Of a DNA stretch of 64,000 bases, positions 11,385 to 22,886 are shown in pieces. A program made the position numbers and the translations under genes. The stretch comes from Spongospora subterranea f. sp. subterranea (lineage: Eukaryota; Endomyxa: Phytomyxea; Phytomyxea; Plasmodiophorida): positions 1 through 64,000 of the forward strand of contig JAUGWO010000224.1 of assembly GCA_049724395.1 (NCBI GenBank), written 5' to 3'. Positions within the stretch are counted from its first letter, which is position 1. Each line of letters opens with the position of its first letter. The notes under the pieces were generated by a model that worked only from the letters and a program-made list of their open reading frames with translations, ran no database searches and was not told the DNA's origin.

Positions 11385-11825
11385 CTCTAATAATAATCAT
11401 GATATCCTCGATCTACGACGATCTCGAGTCTACACCGTTGTCAGGACTAACCAATGACGAATGGGCGTGCATTTGCCAACGCTCCCGCAATGATGACCAT
11501 AAGATACAACATGAATCATCATGGGATTTGAGAAAGGCACCAACCTGCGTCTCTCCCATAATGACTCGAAAATGTCGTAATTTCTCTCACATACGAAAGC
11601 GAATCAATCGATCAAATATTCTTATTTGTATTGGACGCCAACAAGGCATAATCATTCCGAATCATTATGGGGAGAGACGCAGGTTGATGTTTTTCTCAAA
11701 TCCCATGATGATTCATGTTGTATCTTCTGTTCATCATTGCGAGAGCGTTGGCAAATGCACGCCCATTCGTCATTGGTTAGGCCTGAGATCGTCGTAGATC
11801 GAGGATGTCATTATTATTATTATAG
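11385..11825. mobile_element. Foldback/MITE-like element, about 440 bp palindrome
   Basis: The left arm (about 11385-11575) and right arm (about 11655-11825) are inverted copies with few mismatches. The left opens ATCCTCGATCTACGACGATC and the right ends with its complement. Both are flanked by (ATA/AAT)n tracts. The single-copy centre is about 80 bp. Reading frames inside the arms are by-products of the palindrome. It has no transposase, so if mobile it would be a non-autonomous foldback. Confidence 0.8.
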
Positions 11826-13045
11826 ATGGTGCGGAGTCGGTATTGTTCTTATGGCGAAACATCATTATCGGTGGAATGTGTTGGCGAAATCTAATTCGGG
11901 TCAGACCTGATTTCAAAAGTAAAGCTCTGAAGTTGTCCCGTGGGTTCAATGGAACTGTGCCAGGGTCTCCAATAACGCAAGTTTGCGTTTAGAGACCATG
12001 AATTCCCGACACGCTCGTCGTACTCGAGTATCAATCCCTCACGTTGATATACCGTCCACGTTGGTTCAAGCAAATGAAAATTTCGAAAGAACCCGATTCG
12101 CAAACCTTCATTCCCGTCAACGATCACGTGATATGCAATCGCTTCTTGACATAATTTGGTCATTACTCGCAAACCCAGGATATTCGCGACCGGTTCCGAC
12201 AAGATGATGTTGGTGGCAGACCTCCTGAAAGGGAACGCACCGCTGTGGTTCTCACTGCCATCAAACAGTCGAAACTATTGGGTTGGGTGGATACAGACTT
12301 TACAACAGTCAATCTGAGACGAAGCAGAGTGCCAATGGTCACCAGGGTGCCGCATATTGGGCACTTTGCAGGGTGTCGCTCCCCTCGAGCCCAACGTTGT
12401 CAACGTTCGAATTGATATTGAGCAGCTACAGTATGCTTCAACGGATCAGATCGAGTGGTTTATATGGCCGAGGGCGAGGGGTTCACCTCCTCTGTCAAAT
12501 AAATGGCGGTCGTTAGGACGCTGCCTAATTTATTCCACAACCCACCAGAAGATTCAGGCGTTTCTCGTCATCTTTGAGCTCGAGCTTGTGTCCAATCATT
12601 ACTCACTTGACACAATGTACAAGATTGGCCAGACGGGTCTTTTAAACTGCTGAGTCCTTGCTGACCCCAACAACGAGCTGAAGTAAACCACCTCTTTTGA
12701 AATCCGCTTCGAACATTTCCCATTTAGCCCCAGATGGAACTAATTGATGGCATCCAACTTGAATTTGTTGTGAAGTTTTGTTGCTTCATCTCACGCTCGT
12801 ATCCCACGAGGCGGACCCCGTCAAGAAGCCTGCTACGGCTACAACACGTTCAATACAACGACCAGGCGTTGTATTTTTCTATGAGTTCGCCCAGTGTTTG
12901 CAGATCAATAATACAATGTACATGTTTATGGTTTAAAAAACCCATTAACGGTAACACGAAATTCAACAAAATAAGGCCAATACAGCAAGTTTCTGGCATC
13001 ACAGTAGATAAAAACTCTTTATTCAACCCGAAACAGTTTCCATGG
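11826..13045. other. No gene recognised
   Basis: Several short open stretches but no family motif. One at about 12200-12290 (ADLLKGNAPLWFSLPS) faintly resembles a retroelement gag, too weak to call. Probably more transposon debris. Confidence 0.4.
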
Positions 13046-13064
13046 TCAACATTCGACTGAAGAT

Positions 13065-14661
13065 CTAACAGGAACGACTACGATTATCGATCGGGATTTC
13101 AATATCAAATTCCCGTTCGCTTTTTTTGTTGAAGTTGGCAATAACGTTACATAAGAACGGGGAGAAAAAATTGCCATAACGCTTTTGTAACTCGACGATT
13201 TTCCAGTCATTGGAAGTGATCTCTCCTCTACACCACGGCGACATACACAAGCATTTGAAGTTATCACTTGGTCCTTGAATTAATCCATCATTAACCTAAG
13301 ATACGAACTGAATTATTACAAGAATTCGATAAAAACCCCTTACGAACCATCGCATCTATCAACACAGGTGAACGACTTGGCGAACAATTACGACATAATG
13401 TACTTACAGTCAATAGTGATTTCTTCGCCCAGCTCAATATCACGAAGGGCAACGACTGTCACCGAATCGAGCATACCACACGATGGATCACAGCTGTGGT
13501 TGATGTAATCCGTGGTCTCGCTGAAGTCGCCGCTCTCTTTCCAAGCGGGGATCTGCACCAGGTCCGAATCTACCTGAAGCGACATCTGAAGATCACGGGC
13601 CGATAGCGCCCCCTCTTCTAGCAGCTGAGTCCGGTGCACCACTTTCCCGGAAAACACTAGAACCTTGTCGCCCGCTCGAAACTCCATTCCTGGTAACGTT
13701 CGACAGAACATTCCAAGCTCACCGTTCGCTTTCGATCGTAATTCAGCACGAGGATCATACCAGCTGACGTCACAAAATATAAATGAAAAGAGCTCTCCAA
13801 CCGAAATAATGACCTGTTTTCGCAGTGTTTTCGCCATATGAATTCTGACAGGTGACCGTAGTACTTTTTAACGAAAGCGCGGCTACGCCATTGGTCGAAT
13901 GTCAAGACGCCACGGCAGTTAGATTTACCACATAAGCACTTCATACCGTAATGAAGTGACGACTATATTGAGGACGTCAAAAGACTGAGCGGTTATGTCA
14001 AAAGGCGATAACAAACTTCAGTTTCGGTGAGGGCGTAATCATATGTGAGAGGTTCCCCCTTTCTTACCGGGATCATTGTCACAATTTTGCTGTCCGTGTC
14101 AAACCAGCAGTTGGGATCACCTACGTAAGAACAGTTGTTAGTTCTGGGACACAGACGACGCGCCGACTCGGCTAGCAAGGAATTGTAATGACATGAATGA
14201 TTAAAGTAGTACGACAACGATGATTTCTGGGGATCAAGGCAAGACTCGTATCCTGTGCGTCGCAATTCAAATTAAGATTGTCAAGCTAATGTAGTGCGAG
14301 TCATAAACTACTGTCGTCATCCGCCATGTATGAAAACTTCATGAGGGCTGATTTTCCTGGATGCGCCTCGATTTCCGCTCTGGTAAAAGATTCGTATGGC
14401 CATTTATACACCCATATTGCAGTCCCTACAGAGACAGTAAGCGAAAGTCTATCACCAACAAAATGAGATCATTGTACCGGCAGGAAGATCTTCTTTAGCG
14501 AAGAGCCCTACACACTCAAAGCCGTAATCATCGAACCGTTTAACGTCGACAACATCCGTCAACATGTCGATGACAGTAATATTTATCCCAACAGTCGTGA
14601 CACGTCTGCAGTCAAAATCAAATATGAAATTGGACCCAGAGTTGCGTCTTGAACAATCCAA
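13065..14661 (-). CDS. Double SET-domain protein (putative lysine methyltransferase)
   Basis: Reads best as one gene with two SET/post-SET modules. Module 1: KRFDDYGFECVGLFAKED (about 14560), WPYESFTRAEIE and then, across a GT-AG intron, the cofactor motif NHSCDPNCWF. It continues LTYDYALTETE, intron, and post-SET CLCGKSNCRG (about 13930). Module 2: NGELGMFCRTLPGMEF, YINHSCDPSCG, GEEITIDC, intron, then post-SET CLCMSPWCRGEITSNDW. The modules join in frame if the 50-bp intron around 13770-13815 is removed (CEN|SWYDPRAEL), which makes the ATG at about 13837 internal. SET proteins transfer methyl groups from SAM to lysine. Both modules keep NHSC and the cysteine-rich post-SET cluster. Substrate unknown. 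The start is not fixed, as no in-frame ATG is clear near 14661. Alternative: two adjacent overlapping SET genes. Confidence 0.75.
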
Positions 14662-14787
14662 TCCAACGAGCTATCAGTGCAATAAATTACTGTCAAATTT
14701 TGACAACTGGATCTATTTTTAGAACTCCCTCAATTCGTATTCCCTACAGTACGGAATACGAGAGCAGCAACTCCTCGCCAATTTGAC

Positions 14788-14885
14788 AGTAATTTCTCTC
14801 CATCCCCGTACTGTACCGCAACTCGGCGCCAAAATTGGAATTTAATTTCTCTCCATCCCAGTACCGCAACTCCGCGCCATTTAAA
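14788..14885. repeat. Short direct repeat upstream of transposon remnant
   Basis: Two copies of TTTCTCTCCATCCC followed by a (C/A)GTACCGCAACTC(G/C)GCGCC unit, about 50 bp apart, just left of the IS630-type remnant. Probably part of that element's terminus. Confidence 0.45.
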
Positions 14886-14889
14886 AATA

Positions 14890-16060
14890 TTTTTTTGTCT
14901 TTGGACAAGGTTGTCAACTAACAATGAGAGTTATCATCGCTCCGCCTGACTAAATTCGAATCTCAGCAGCCCGTGACGGTTAATCGCATTGACTGTGGCA
15001 ATGACGATGTCGATTTTTTGCAGCAGCGGCTAGATACCGGTGAATCCAGCGACGAAGTAATTCGACGGCCTCGCGAACATCGTCAGATTATTGCCAGTGT
15101 TCGCACCGTGCAGAGATGGATCAAACGGCGTGGCCTGATTCGTTGTATTGCTCCGACAACGCTGCAGCGTTCCAATGAATGGTTGGCTGACGTCGAACTC
15201 ATGATTCGTCGTGGCAAGACGTACGAGCGAGTTTTGCACTTTCCGCAGAATTGAAATAACGAAAACATATCACTTCGCACGTTAAAGTCCAGGTGATCAT
15301 CCATTCCGGAAAGAACGCGCACGGGTGGTGGGATCACGAGAAGCTTTCAAGCACTTCTTGATTCTATTCGGAATCGCGTATCCAGGCGAGGTTGCTTGCC
15401 TCCTTTTCGACTGCTCTGCGAATCATCAGGAGTTCGCCAAGGATGCACTGGTGGCCAGTCGTATGAACTTTCACGTGAGCGGCAAGCAACCCCTCGTGCG
15501 CGACACTACATTCATTCACGCATCGCAACGACATCTTGCCGCGGAACATCAGGTCAATATTATTCAAAAAATGGCATTTGCTGACGATCAATCCGAGAAC
15601 TCTGGCATGGCGTAGGGCATGGCGGTGGTCGCCCTCGAACGCGGCCTGATCCAAGCAAGCGGCCGTCGTCCCGTACATAAATGCAAAACCTGCAAGATTA
15701 ACAAGGCCGACACCGACCGGTCCGACAGCTGTTGTTGCATCGCATTATTTCCATTGAAATGGATTTCGCGGGCGAGCAGTCGGCCATTCAGAAAATCATC
15801 GAGCAGGGTGGACATATGTGCATGTGTTTGCCAAAATTCCACTGCGAGCTCAATCCTATTGAATGTGCCTGGGGCGATACCAAGCGCATTGCCGGAATGA
15901 GTGCGACTGCAGTTGGGCCAGCATGCAGGAGCGTCGCCACCCACCTTGGACGCAATTCCGATTGCGCGAATACGTCGTTGGTTCCGGTTGACCGAGCGTT
16001 TCCGCGATGTCTACAAGCGTGGACCGAAAGGGTGATTAGCCGAGTTTGCCACGCGAAAGT
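14890..16060 (+). mobile_element. IS630/mariner-type DNA transposon remnant
   Basis: Encodes a degraded DDE transposase in several frames. An N-terminal helix-turn-helix region (about 14973-15254, VRTVQRWIKRRGLIR) is followed by the second catalytic region LLFDCSANHQEFAKDALVAS with GKQPLVRDT (about 15395-15510). The third catalytic region is LPKFHCELNPIECAWGD (about 15820-15870), and the tail is IARIRRWFRLTERFRDVY (about 15960-16010). At least two frame changes separate these parts, so the gene is dead. The same family is represented by the fragment at 9150-9480 and, more distantly, by the complete element at 37196-39940. Confidence 0.85.
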
Positions 16061-16084
16061 ACCGATCGCATCGGCGCCTTCCCG

Positions 16085-16327
16085 AAACCGACAGCACAAG
16101 CGCATCATGGCTCGGTCAGAGACGGTTAACAAAAGAATAAAACAATTCGCAGTGTTGCTGCCTTGGAGACACAAGGATGATAACTTGCTTTCAAGTGCTT
16201 TGGTGCAATAATGCAAATTACGCAGATAATGCTGCAAGAAGAACCTTTGATGGATTTGATATTATAAAGACACACTTACCCAGATTTAAAACAAAATTAC
16301 AGTTTTTAGATATTGTCGGTGTTTACC
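16085..16327 (+). mobile_element. DDE_4 (Harbinger-type) transposon, 3' end copy
   Basis: Encodes the transposase tail RQHKRIMARSETVNKRIKQF, whose start RQHKRIMARSE matches 16396-16580 read on the other strand. The coding end is followed by an AT-rich tail ending GTCGGTGTTTACCG. It meets the inverted copy at about 16330, so two 3' ends lie tail to tail. It is inserted directly behind the IS630-type remnant. Confidence 0.75.
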
Positions 16328-16335
16328 GAAGTTGC

Positions 16336-17200
16336 GGTAATCGCGACCAATATCCGAAAAATGTAAATTTTGATTCAAATTTGAGTAAGTGTGGCTTTAT
16401 AACAATAAACTCATCAAGGGCTCTTCTTTCAGCATTATCTGCATAATTTGCATTATTGCACCAAAAGACTTGAAATGCAAAGTGTCATTCTTGTGTCTCC
16501 AAGAGAGTAAAACTGCGAATTGTTTGACTCGTTTGTTAATCGTTTCTGACCGTGCCATAATGCGCTTATGCTGCCGGTTGAATTTCATCGCATATGGTGT
16601 TTGCGGATTCCCAAAAGGCGTGATAAATTTGTCACAGCCTCTGTACCCTTTATCAGCTAATGCATTCTCGTCGTCATCCAGCATGTCAGTAAATGCTGAT
16701 TGGGCAAGCACGAGATCTGGATGAGAACCACAGGGGACACCTCCGTTCCACCATAGTATCTTTGAGGTTCCCAACGCCATGGCAATCTCGTATCGGAGGC
16801 CGGCGTGATTTAGCTTATGGGAATAATAACCCCTGTTGAACGGATGATGTTCGTTGATCTTGCAATCGATGCCGTCTAAAGTGCAGCATGCTAATCGATG
16901 ATTCCAGTTTTCATAACAATCATCGAAATCAATCTGAAAAAAACTATTGATACGTCGGTGAGAGGCGGTCTTTCATGCATATTCACAAATCATGGCAGGA
17001 ACCGGTTTCAAGCACCACTGTAAGTTTTTTCTTCTTGACCGGTAAATTTGCAAGCCCAGTGAATGCAGTCCATGGACCACCTAACATTCCAGGGGAAACC
17101 ACATTTAAATGCAGTACTTCGAGCGAATCGTCGGGCGTTGAAGCCCTCGAATACTACTTGTCGAATAAGGCGGTCACGGAATGGCAGGATTCGTAAATTA
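16336..17200 (-). mobile_element. DDE_4 (Harbinger-type) transposase remnant
   Basis: On the minus strand, conserved blocks run in order from about 16960 to 16396. They are LACCTLDGIDCKINEHHPFN (first catalytic Asp), RGYYSHKLNHAGLRYEIA, LWWNGGVPCGSHPDL, NALADKGYRGCDKF (second Asp) and NKRVKQFAVLLSWRHKN. These are the hallmarks of DDE_Tnp_4 transposases of the IS5/PIF-Harbinger group. The upstream part (about 16970-17200) is scrambled. The copy differs by roughly 15 percent by eye from the tail at 16085-16230, so the two are old insertions or an old inverted duplication. No intact frame spans the gene. Confidence 0.8.
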
Positions 17201-17205
17201 GGGCC

Positions 17206-17530
17206 AGAACAGGGGGAGTGCCCTTCTCAAACCGTGAAACTGGCGATCATGGGCTGGTCGGAGATAGAAACAGAACCGGTGCCCGGAACGGGACACCTTC
17301 CCTACGAATGGCACACGTTGTTACGATGCGTTTATCCAAGCGATGTTGATATCGATCGAGACATCTCACTGAAACCGCATCATGATGGGTGGTCAAGTGG
17401 GACATCGAATGGTTCCTGGGATACTATCCCTTCCTCAGGAGATTACGGTGCTCGTAACACGAATATATCAATTCCGGAATTAGATTACGATGGATTTCAG
17501 TATCGAGAGATTGGATCCAATAATGACTAG
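17206..17530 (+). CDS. Hypothetical exon, unrecognised
   Basis: An open stretch of about 108 codons ending at a TAG. It has an even codon look and a polar, Asp/Ser/Gly-rich composition (DVDIDRDISLKPHHDGW, SGTSNGSWDTIPSSGDYG). No family motif, and no ATG defines the start. It could be the last exon of a host gene whose upstream part was replaced by the transposon to its left, or chance. I do not recognise it. Confidence 0.3.
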
Positions 17531-18333
17531 CGGTGGTGAATAATATCTCTCGTATGGATATGAGACTCAACATCACAGGATTTGCTACCGCTTGAACACT
17601 CGTTCCTCGTACAATGAAGACAGGCTCTAGGTGCTTTGATGCTGTTGCGCAAAAGCGTGCGATTTTCTAAGCAGAGTCACGAGTTTTCTTGCACTTATCA
17701 TCGTTTCGTTCGAAAACACAGCGAGTGGATTTTCAGAGTTGAACCGGGCCGCAGAGAGATTCTGAAAACGCAGGTACATCAGCGAAAGCTACCAGGACGA
17801 CAGCGATTGTATACATAAAAAATGCCCATACAACCCGGATGACCATCGACTGATATTAGTTCTAAATAAACCAAAAACCTAAACACTGACTTTGTTGGAA
17901 CATGGCGCTCTGAATTCCGGTGGAGGACCCTATCTGCGTGAAATTACCAGCTTTTCGTGTATCTTTCGACTACACAGTTCTGGCAAGTTTATGACAGTAT
18001 TTGTTACAGTTCATGGTCAGCAACAAAAACTTCGAGTCATTTTTTCGTCGAAAACTATTCTTGTCTACGTATGCGTTGCGCCAGTCGCTAAGATCATCTG
18101 GGTTGATACAGCTGCAGTGGCACTGTACACCGGCTGCAGTGGAACTGCACCACTGAGGCGCGTGCGCCGTGCAGGGGAAGCGCGGAGGGTGGAGTGGGGC
18201 TCCAGTGGCCTGGGTGGAACAGGCTGACGAGAAGAGAATCAAGAGATACGGGTTAGGGTTATGTTCACTACTACAGTTGAGTGGGGCGCCTTACGTTAAA
18301 TAACCGTAAACTGGTTTAAACCCCATTCTGTTT
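17531..18333. other. No gene recognised
   Basis: Intergenic sequence upstream of the first acid phosphatase gene. No repeat or coding signal that I can support. Confidence 0.5.
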
Positions 18334-20431
18334 ATGGATAATCATCAGCAACACCCACAATCCGACAGTGCTTTTATGGCCATCGAAGACCAGATTGATG
18401 AAAGAGGCCCGATTCTTTGGCCATCGCAGCCTGCGGCTGCTGCGACGCCCAGTACAAGGTCCCGCCTTGTGCTTTGGGCGCTGCTGAGTGGGCTCGCCAT
18501 TGTGGTTGGCGCGTTTTTTTGGCGGGCACATCTATTTTACCAGAAAAACTCAGTTTCGGCGGGAGCTATGAAATTAACGCCACCGAACTTACGAGTAAAA
18601 CCTGAATTACAGTATCTGAATTATTGTTCGTGTAAATGGAGTTGGCTTCGACAACATGCTGACAATGGTTTAGGCGGTCTGGATCCGTTGCGGCCCGAGA
18701 CGTATCCATTTATTCCTCCATTGAACAAAGAGGGGCTCGAAATCATTCAAGTGCAGGCATTTATTCGGCACGGAGATCGGTTCTTTGATACGGGAGAGTA
18801 CGTCATCATTGCAGATAATATGGCTGGTTTCCTAGTAATGGTTGTTCAGCCTCTGCTGGTCAGGACAAGAGCACATCGAATATCATTGCGAAATGACACA
18901 CATGTCAATGCCAAACGGCAACTTGTCGGAGTCCTCCATAACTGTAATTCAGTAATGCCTGTTAAATCATCAAAACCCAAACATTTTGTTTTTGTACAGC
19001 CCCCAGGGCGTCTATACAGGAAACGGTTCATCAACAATAGGTATGATATGTATCTAGTCTCAAGTCGGTCATTGCATCACATCGTGTAGGAATGATTTCT
19101 TAGGTAACTGTCGTGTTGGCCAGCTATCCGTCAAGGGCTACCATCAAGAATCCGTCCTGGGCTCATTATTCAGAGATGCGTACGTCAACAAATTATTGAA
19201 TCCGGTCTTACACGCTGAAGAGGTAACATTCCCTGTTTTTAAAGTCCTGCGTTCACGGCAATTAGGTCTATTTCCGCTCTGATGACGTTCCTAGAACTAT
19301 TTTGAGCGCAGGTATAAACAATGTCAAATTGGGTAATATTCGTCCGTAAAATTTCCATGCCAGAGTCGTTTATTGGGGGTCTGTTTCCGTCGTTATCCAC
19401 GGAATCGGATAGTAAGTCGGAAATCGTCGATATTTGGTCAATGGTGCGTTTTCGTTCAGAGTCTGCTCTCTGCCAATGTTGAAGTTTTTTCAAGGACTTC
19501 GATAGAGAAACTGAGATATCAAATGCACATGAATGCCCTGGCTTAACAGAGCAATACAATATGGTACCTATGATGAGGGGTTGTGTTTTCAAATTCAGCT
19601 ATGGTTTAGGCGAGGACGTCGCCGGCATATGTAAAGCACGAACAAACGGTCGCCAAAGCGCTGTTCGAGCAGATATCGTTTCTTACCGGGGTCCCAGCTG
19701 ATAAAGTTCCGAAGACTCAGTTCGATTGCATGATGGTTTCGGCTTGCCGCGGAACTGTCGTACCTGAAAACATCACACCGGAACTTCTAAATCGATTAGA
19801 ACAAGAGGTACGACTATTCAGTCTTTGAAGAAGCTGAATTTAATCATGGATTCAGGAAAAGTTCAATTTTTACTCGCTAGTCCAATACCCGAACCGAATC
19901 AACGGAACCCGCTTGGCTGCTGGTCCGTTGATTCGTGAAATTGTTGAGCGAATAGAGTTAGGCGTCTCATCCACATCAAAAGTCAAGTTTTCCTTGTATA
20001 GCGGTTGGTATTTCCACAATGGGCATAGATTGTCGCAGTTTATATTTGAGCTTTCAGGACATGACACGGGGCCAATCATGTTGATTTTAAGCGCGCTCGG
20101 TTGCGAAGGCGAGTTCTGGGCTCCATAGTATGCTGAAAACCCGTTGAAGTATTCAACTGATTTTAACAACACGGTTTCAGTGCGTCGTATATCTCAATCG
20201 AACTATACAAAGGTGGCGATGGCCAACACTTCGTCCGCGTAATCTACAATGGAAAAGCCCAGCAGCTGAACGGCTCTTTGTCAAACGGATTGATCTCTTT
20301 CCCAGATTTTGCCAATATGATGTCCGTTTTCATTCCCAGGCCTGTGCCTTGGCATTTCCATTCATTCTTCCCAATTAGTTGACCATTTCTTTTTCAGTCG
20401 CTCTGAATGTCCCGATGTATTCACTGTCTGA
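18334..20431 (+). CDS. Histidine acid phosphatase, membrane-anchored (copy 1)
   Basis: Starts at an ATG. A cytosolic N-terminus precedes one membrane segment at about residues 48-70 (LVLWALLSGLAIVVGAFFW), so the catalytic domain should face the secretory lumen or outside. The catalytic motif is IQVQAFIRHGDRFF (RHGxR, about 18745-18785). Later exons give GNCRVGQLSVKGYHQ (about 19105), VYFRSDDVPRTILSA joined over a short intron to ESFIGGLFPSL (about 19260-19390), VQYPNRINGTRL (about 19880), HDTGPIMLILSALG (proton-donor HD motif, about 20065) and ECPDVFTV at the end. These are histidine phosphatase branch 2 signatures (acid phosphatase or PXYLP1-like). The family cleaves phosphomonoesters through a phospho-histidine. 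Introns are 45-75 bp; the last has no clear GT donor. It is a tandem duplicate of 20719-22886. Substrate unknown. Confidence 0.88.
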
Positions 20432-20718
20432 TCAGAACACCAGCACGTTATATAGACAAATTTCATCATAAACCTCGATTCTTATTATTTGTTCTTTTTG
20501 TCAAGCACAATTGTTGATTTGTTGACAACATTCACGTTCTCCGCGTTTGACGATGCCGTTGGCGTCGATTTGAGCAACTCCAAGTGGCGCAACCTTCATC
20601 TCTCCACTTAGCAACGTTAATCGGTGTGACCACTGTGGAATGTTATGTTGTACTAGACGATGGCGATAAAACATTCAGCGAACCGGCTTGGACTAGCACT
20701 ACACACACACACACATAC

Positions 20719-22886
20719 ATGGCGGATGGGGATTTCAGGGCGATTCAAAACAGTGTTTTGGACCGGGAACATGTTCATTGGCGGTCGAAAGCGATCGCCA
20801 TCATTGTGTCAATTGGGGCTGTACTGACCCTGATGTATGCGCCATATTCGGCCACAATCAGCTGGCTGTATAGCCCAGCTGAGCCATTCATTGAGCCGGG
20901 AGACGCTGCGGTTCCACCCGGTCAACCTGACCCGGCAGATCCATCATCAACTCAACCATTTCCCGTCCTGGTCGTCAAATCCGAAATGAAAACCCTTCAT
21001 TATTGTACTCCCATCCGCTTCACTATCTTAATTTAATTAATCGTTTTCCAAAAGGTGGCTTTAATCCGGATCTTAACGAGACGTTTCCGCACATACCGCC
21101 GCCGCCTTCCTCCGATTTTACATTGATTCAGGTTCAAAATTTCATTCGTCACGGCGCACGGTTCTTGAACAACGATCGGTTTACGCCCCAGCAGAAAGCG
21201 CAATCATCTGTCGCTGAACGGTGCCCTGTATAGGCAGTGCTGGCCAGGGCAGGATGGTATTACTTACAATTGCTCGTTGACGGATATATCGATCGCCGGG
21301 ACTAACTTATCAGACCACGCCATTCAGGTGAAGTAATTTTCGCTCACGTTCTGCGTCCCGCTGAACCCATCTCAACATTGTTTCTGTTCTCTTTAACCGT
21401 TAAAACCTACACCTTATATTGGATGTGAAAAATTCTATTCCCTTTCTTGATACTATATCGTCCTTTGAATTTGACGTTTGAAGTGCAATATGTTTTTTTC
21501 GTTAATTAATTATAATTGTTGCATATCAGCATCCGAAACGGATTTACAGGCATCAATACATCAAGGACAGGTAAAATGGGTCGATATTCTGTAGATCAAC
21601 GTGTTCTGACAACTTATCGTTTAGAGACGCGTTTCGGGGGAATTGCCGTTTGGGCCAGTTGACGTCATTCGGGTATCGACAGCATGTTGCCCTCGGGTCG
21701 ATATTCAAGCAGGCATACATCCCGACGTTATTAGATGCGAATCTCGACCCCAAACAGGTTAGGGCATTATTCACAATCGTCGGCCGAAGCAGTGATTTCG
21801 TTTAATGTCGATATCAGGTCTATTTTCGGTCCCACGATATGCCCAGGACGTTGATGAGCGCCCAGTCGTTCATAAAAGGAATGTTTCCTGATAAAGTGAC
21901 GTCCGAGTTTACGTCGTTAGTTGATTTATGGTTAGTTTGGGGGCGCTTTTCACTGCGGCGTTGGTGAACTTTCGTGATAGGACAATGGATGTTGATGATG
22001 AAGATGAAGTTATCAACGCACATGATTGCCCAGGAGTTGCCGAACAACGAAAAGAAGTCAGGTTGTTCTGAACTGGTTTCTTTACGGCGATTGACCAGAA
22101 TCGGTACAGGCATTATCATCGCCTGCTTATATCCAACATGAAGCGACATTTGGCCAAAGACTGAATGAGAAACTATCGGAAATCACCGGGATTCCTGTAG
22201 ATGGTCTCGGGACAAACAAGTTTGATTGCCTGTTCGTGTCGCTGTGTGCCGGGGATCCGGTACCTGAAGGCGTTGATTACCCATTGATGCAGGATCTCGA
22301 TGAGGAGGTTTCAGATCTGTCTTTGTTTCTGTATCGCCGCGTTTGCTAATCTGTTCTAGGCGCGATTCCGTCTCTATCATTTGATCCAGTATCCCAATCG
22401 TATTGAAGGAAGCAAGCTTTCGATTGGACCGCTCTTGCGAGAGATCGTTTTCGGAATGGAACGAGCAGTTTCCGATGATCCTAAGTCTCATCGATTTTAT
22501 CTATACAGCGGGTAAAACTGTCATAAGGGCCCTGATTCACCACTGTGATTGAAATTACGCACTTAGCCATGATTCTGGGCCGATTATGCTTCTTCTGAGC
22601 GCGTTTTCTATTGAAGACGAGCATTGGGCTCCTTTGTAAGGTTCTCTCTCTCGTCTAATTCAGATGGCGCTAATATGTGTGTTGCAGCGCGTCATACATC
22701 GCTTTGGAACTGTACCGGCATGTGAACGGTCAACACTTTGTTCGAGTCATTTATAACGGCGTTGTGCGACCACTTCCGACATCAGGAGCAGACGATCTGA
22801 TAGCCTTTGACCAGTTCAGAGCCATGCTGCTCCCAATGATCCCTACATCTCAAGAATGCCCTGACGTGTATCAACGGCCGTTGTGA
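20719..22886 (+). CDS. Histidine acid phosphatase, membrane-anchored (copy 2)
   Basis: ATG at 20719, after a CA repeat in the leader. The same architecture as its left neighbour: membrane segment AIAIIVSIGAVLTLMY at about residues 25-42, a Pro-rich linker, then IQVQNFIRHGARFLN with the RHGxR nucleophile motif (about 21130-21170). Further exons give GNCRLGQLTSFGYRQH (about 21640), YFRSHDMPRTLMSAQSFIKG (about 21830), NKFDCLFVSLCAG (about 22220), HDSGPIMLLLSAF (about 22570) and GQHFVRVIYNGVVRPL near the C-terminus. All catalytic motifs are present, so it looks functional. About 290 bp separate the two genes, and intron positions correspond, indicating a local tandem duplication. A secreted or surface phosphate-scavenging or glycan-dephosphorylating role is inference from the family. 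Confidence 0.88.

Noticed and set aside
12200-12300. Retroelement gag similarity
   Set aside because: A single short stretch (LLKGNAPLWF) with no zinc knuckle or flanking LTR; too weak to call.
13388-13837. Separate SET gene starting at the ATG at 13837
   Set aside because: The upstream SET module continues through this point, and removal of a normal 50-bp intron joins the two in frame, so the ATG is more likely internal.
19239-19592. Minus-strand frame inside the first acid phosphatase gene
   Set aside because: The plus strand carries the expected phosphatase motifs (YFRSDDVPRT, FIGGLFP) at the same place, so the minus frame is a shadow.
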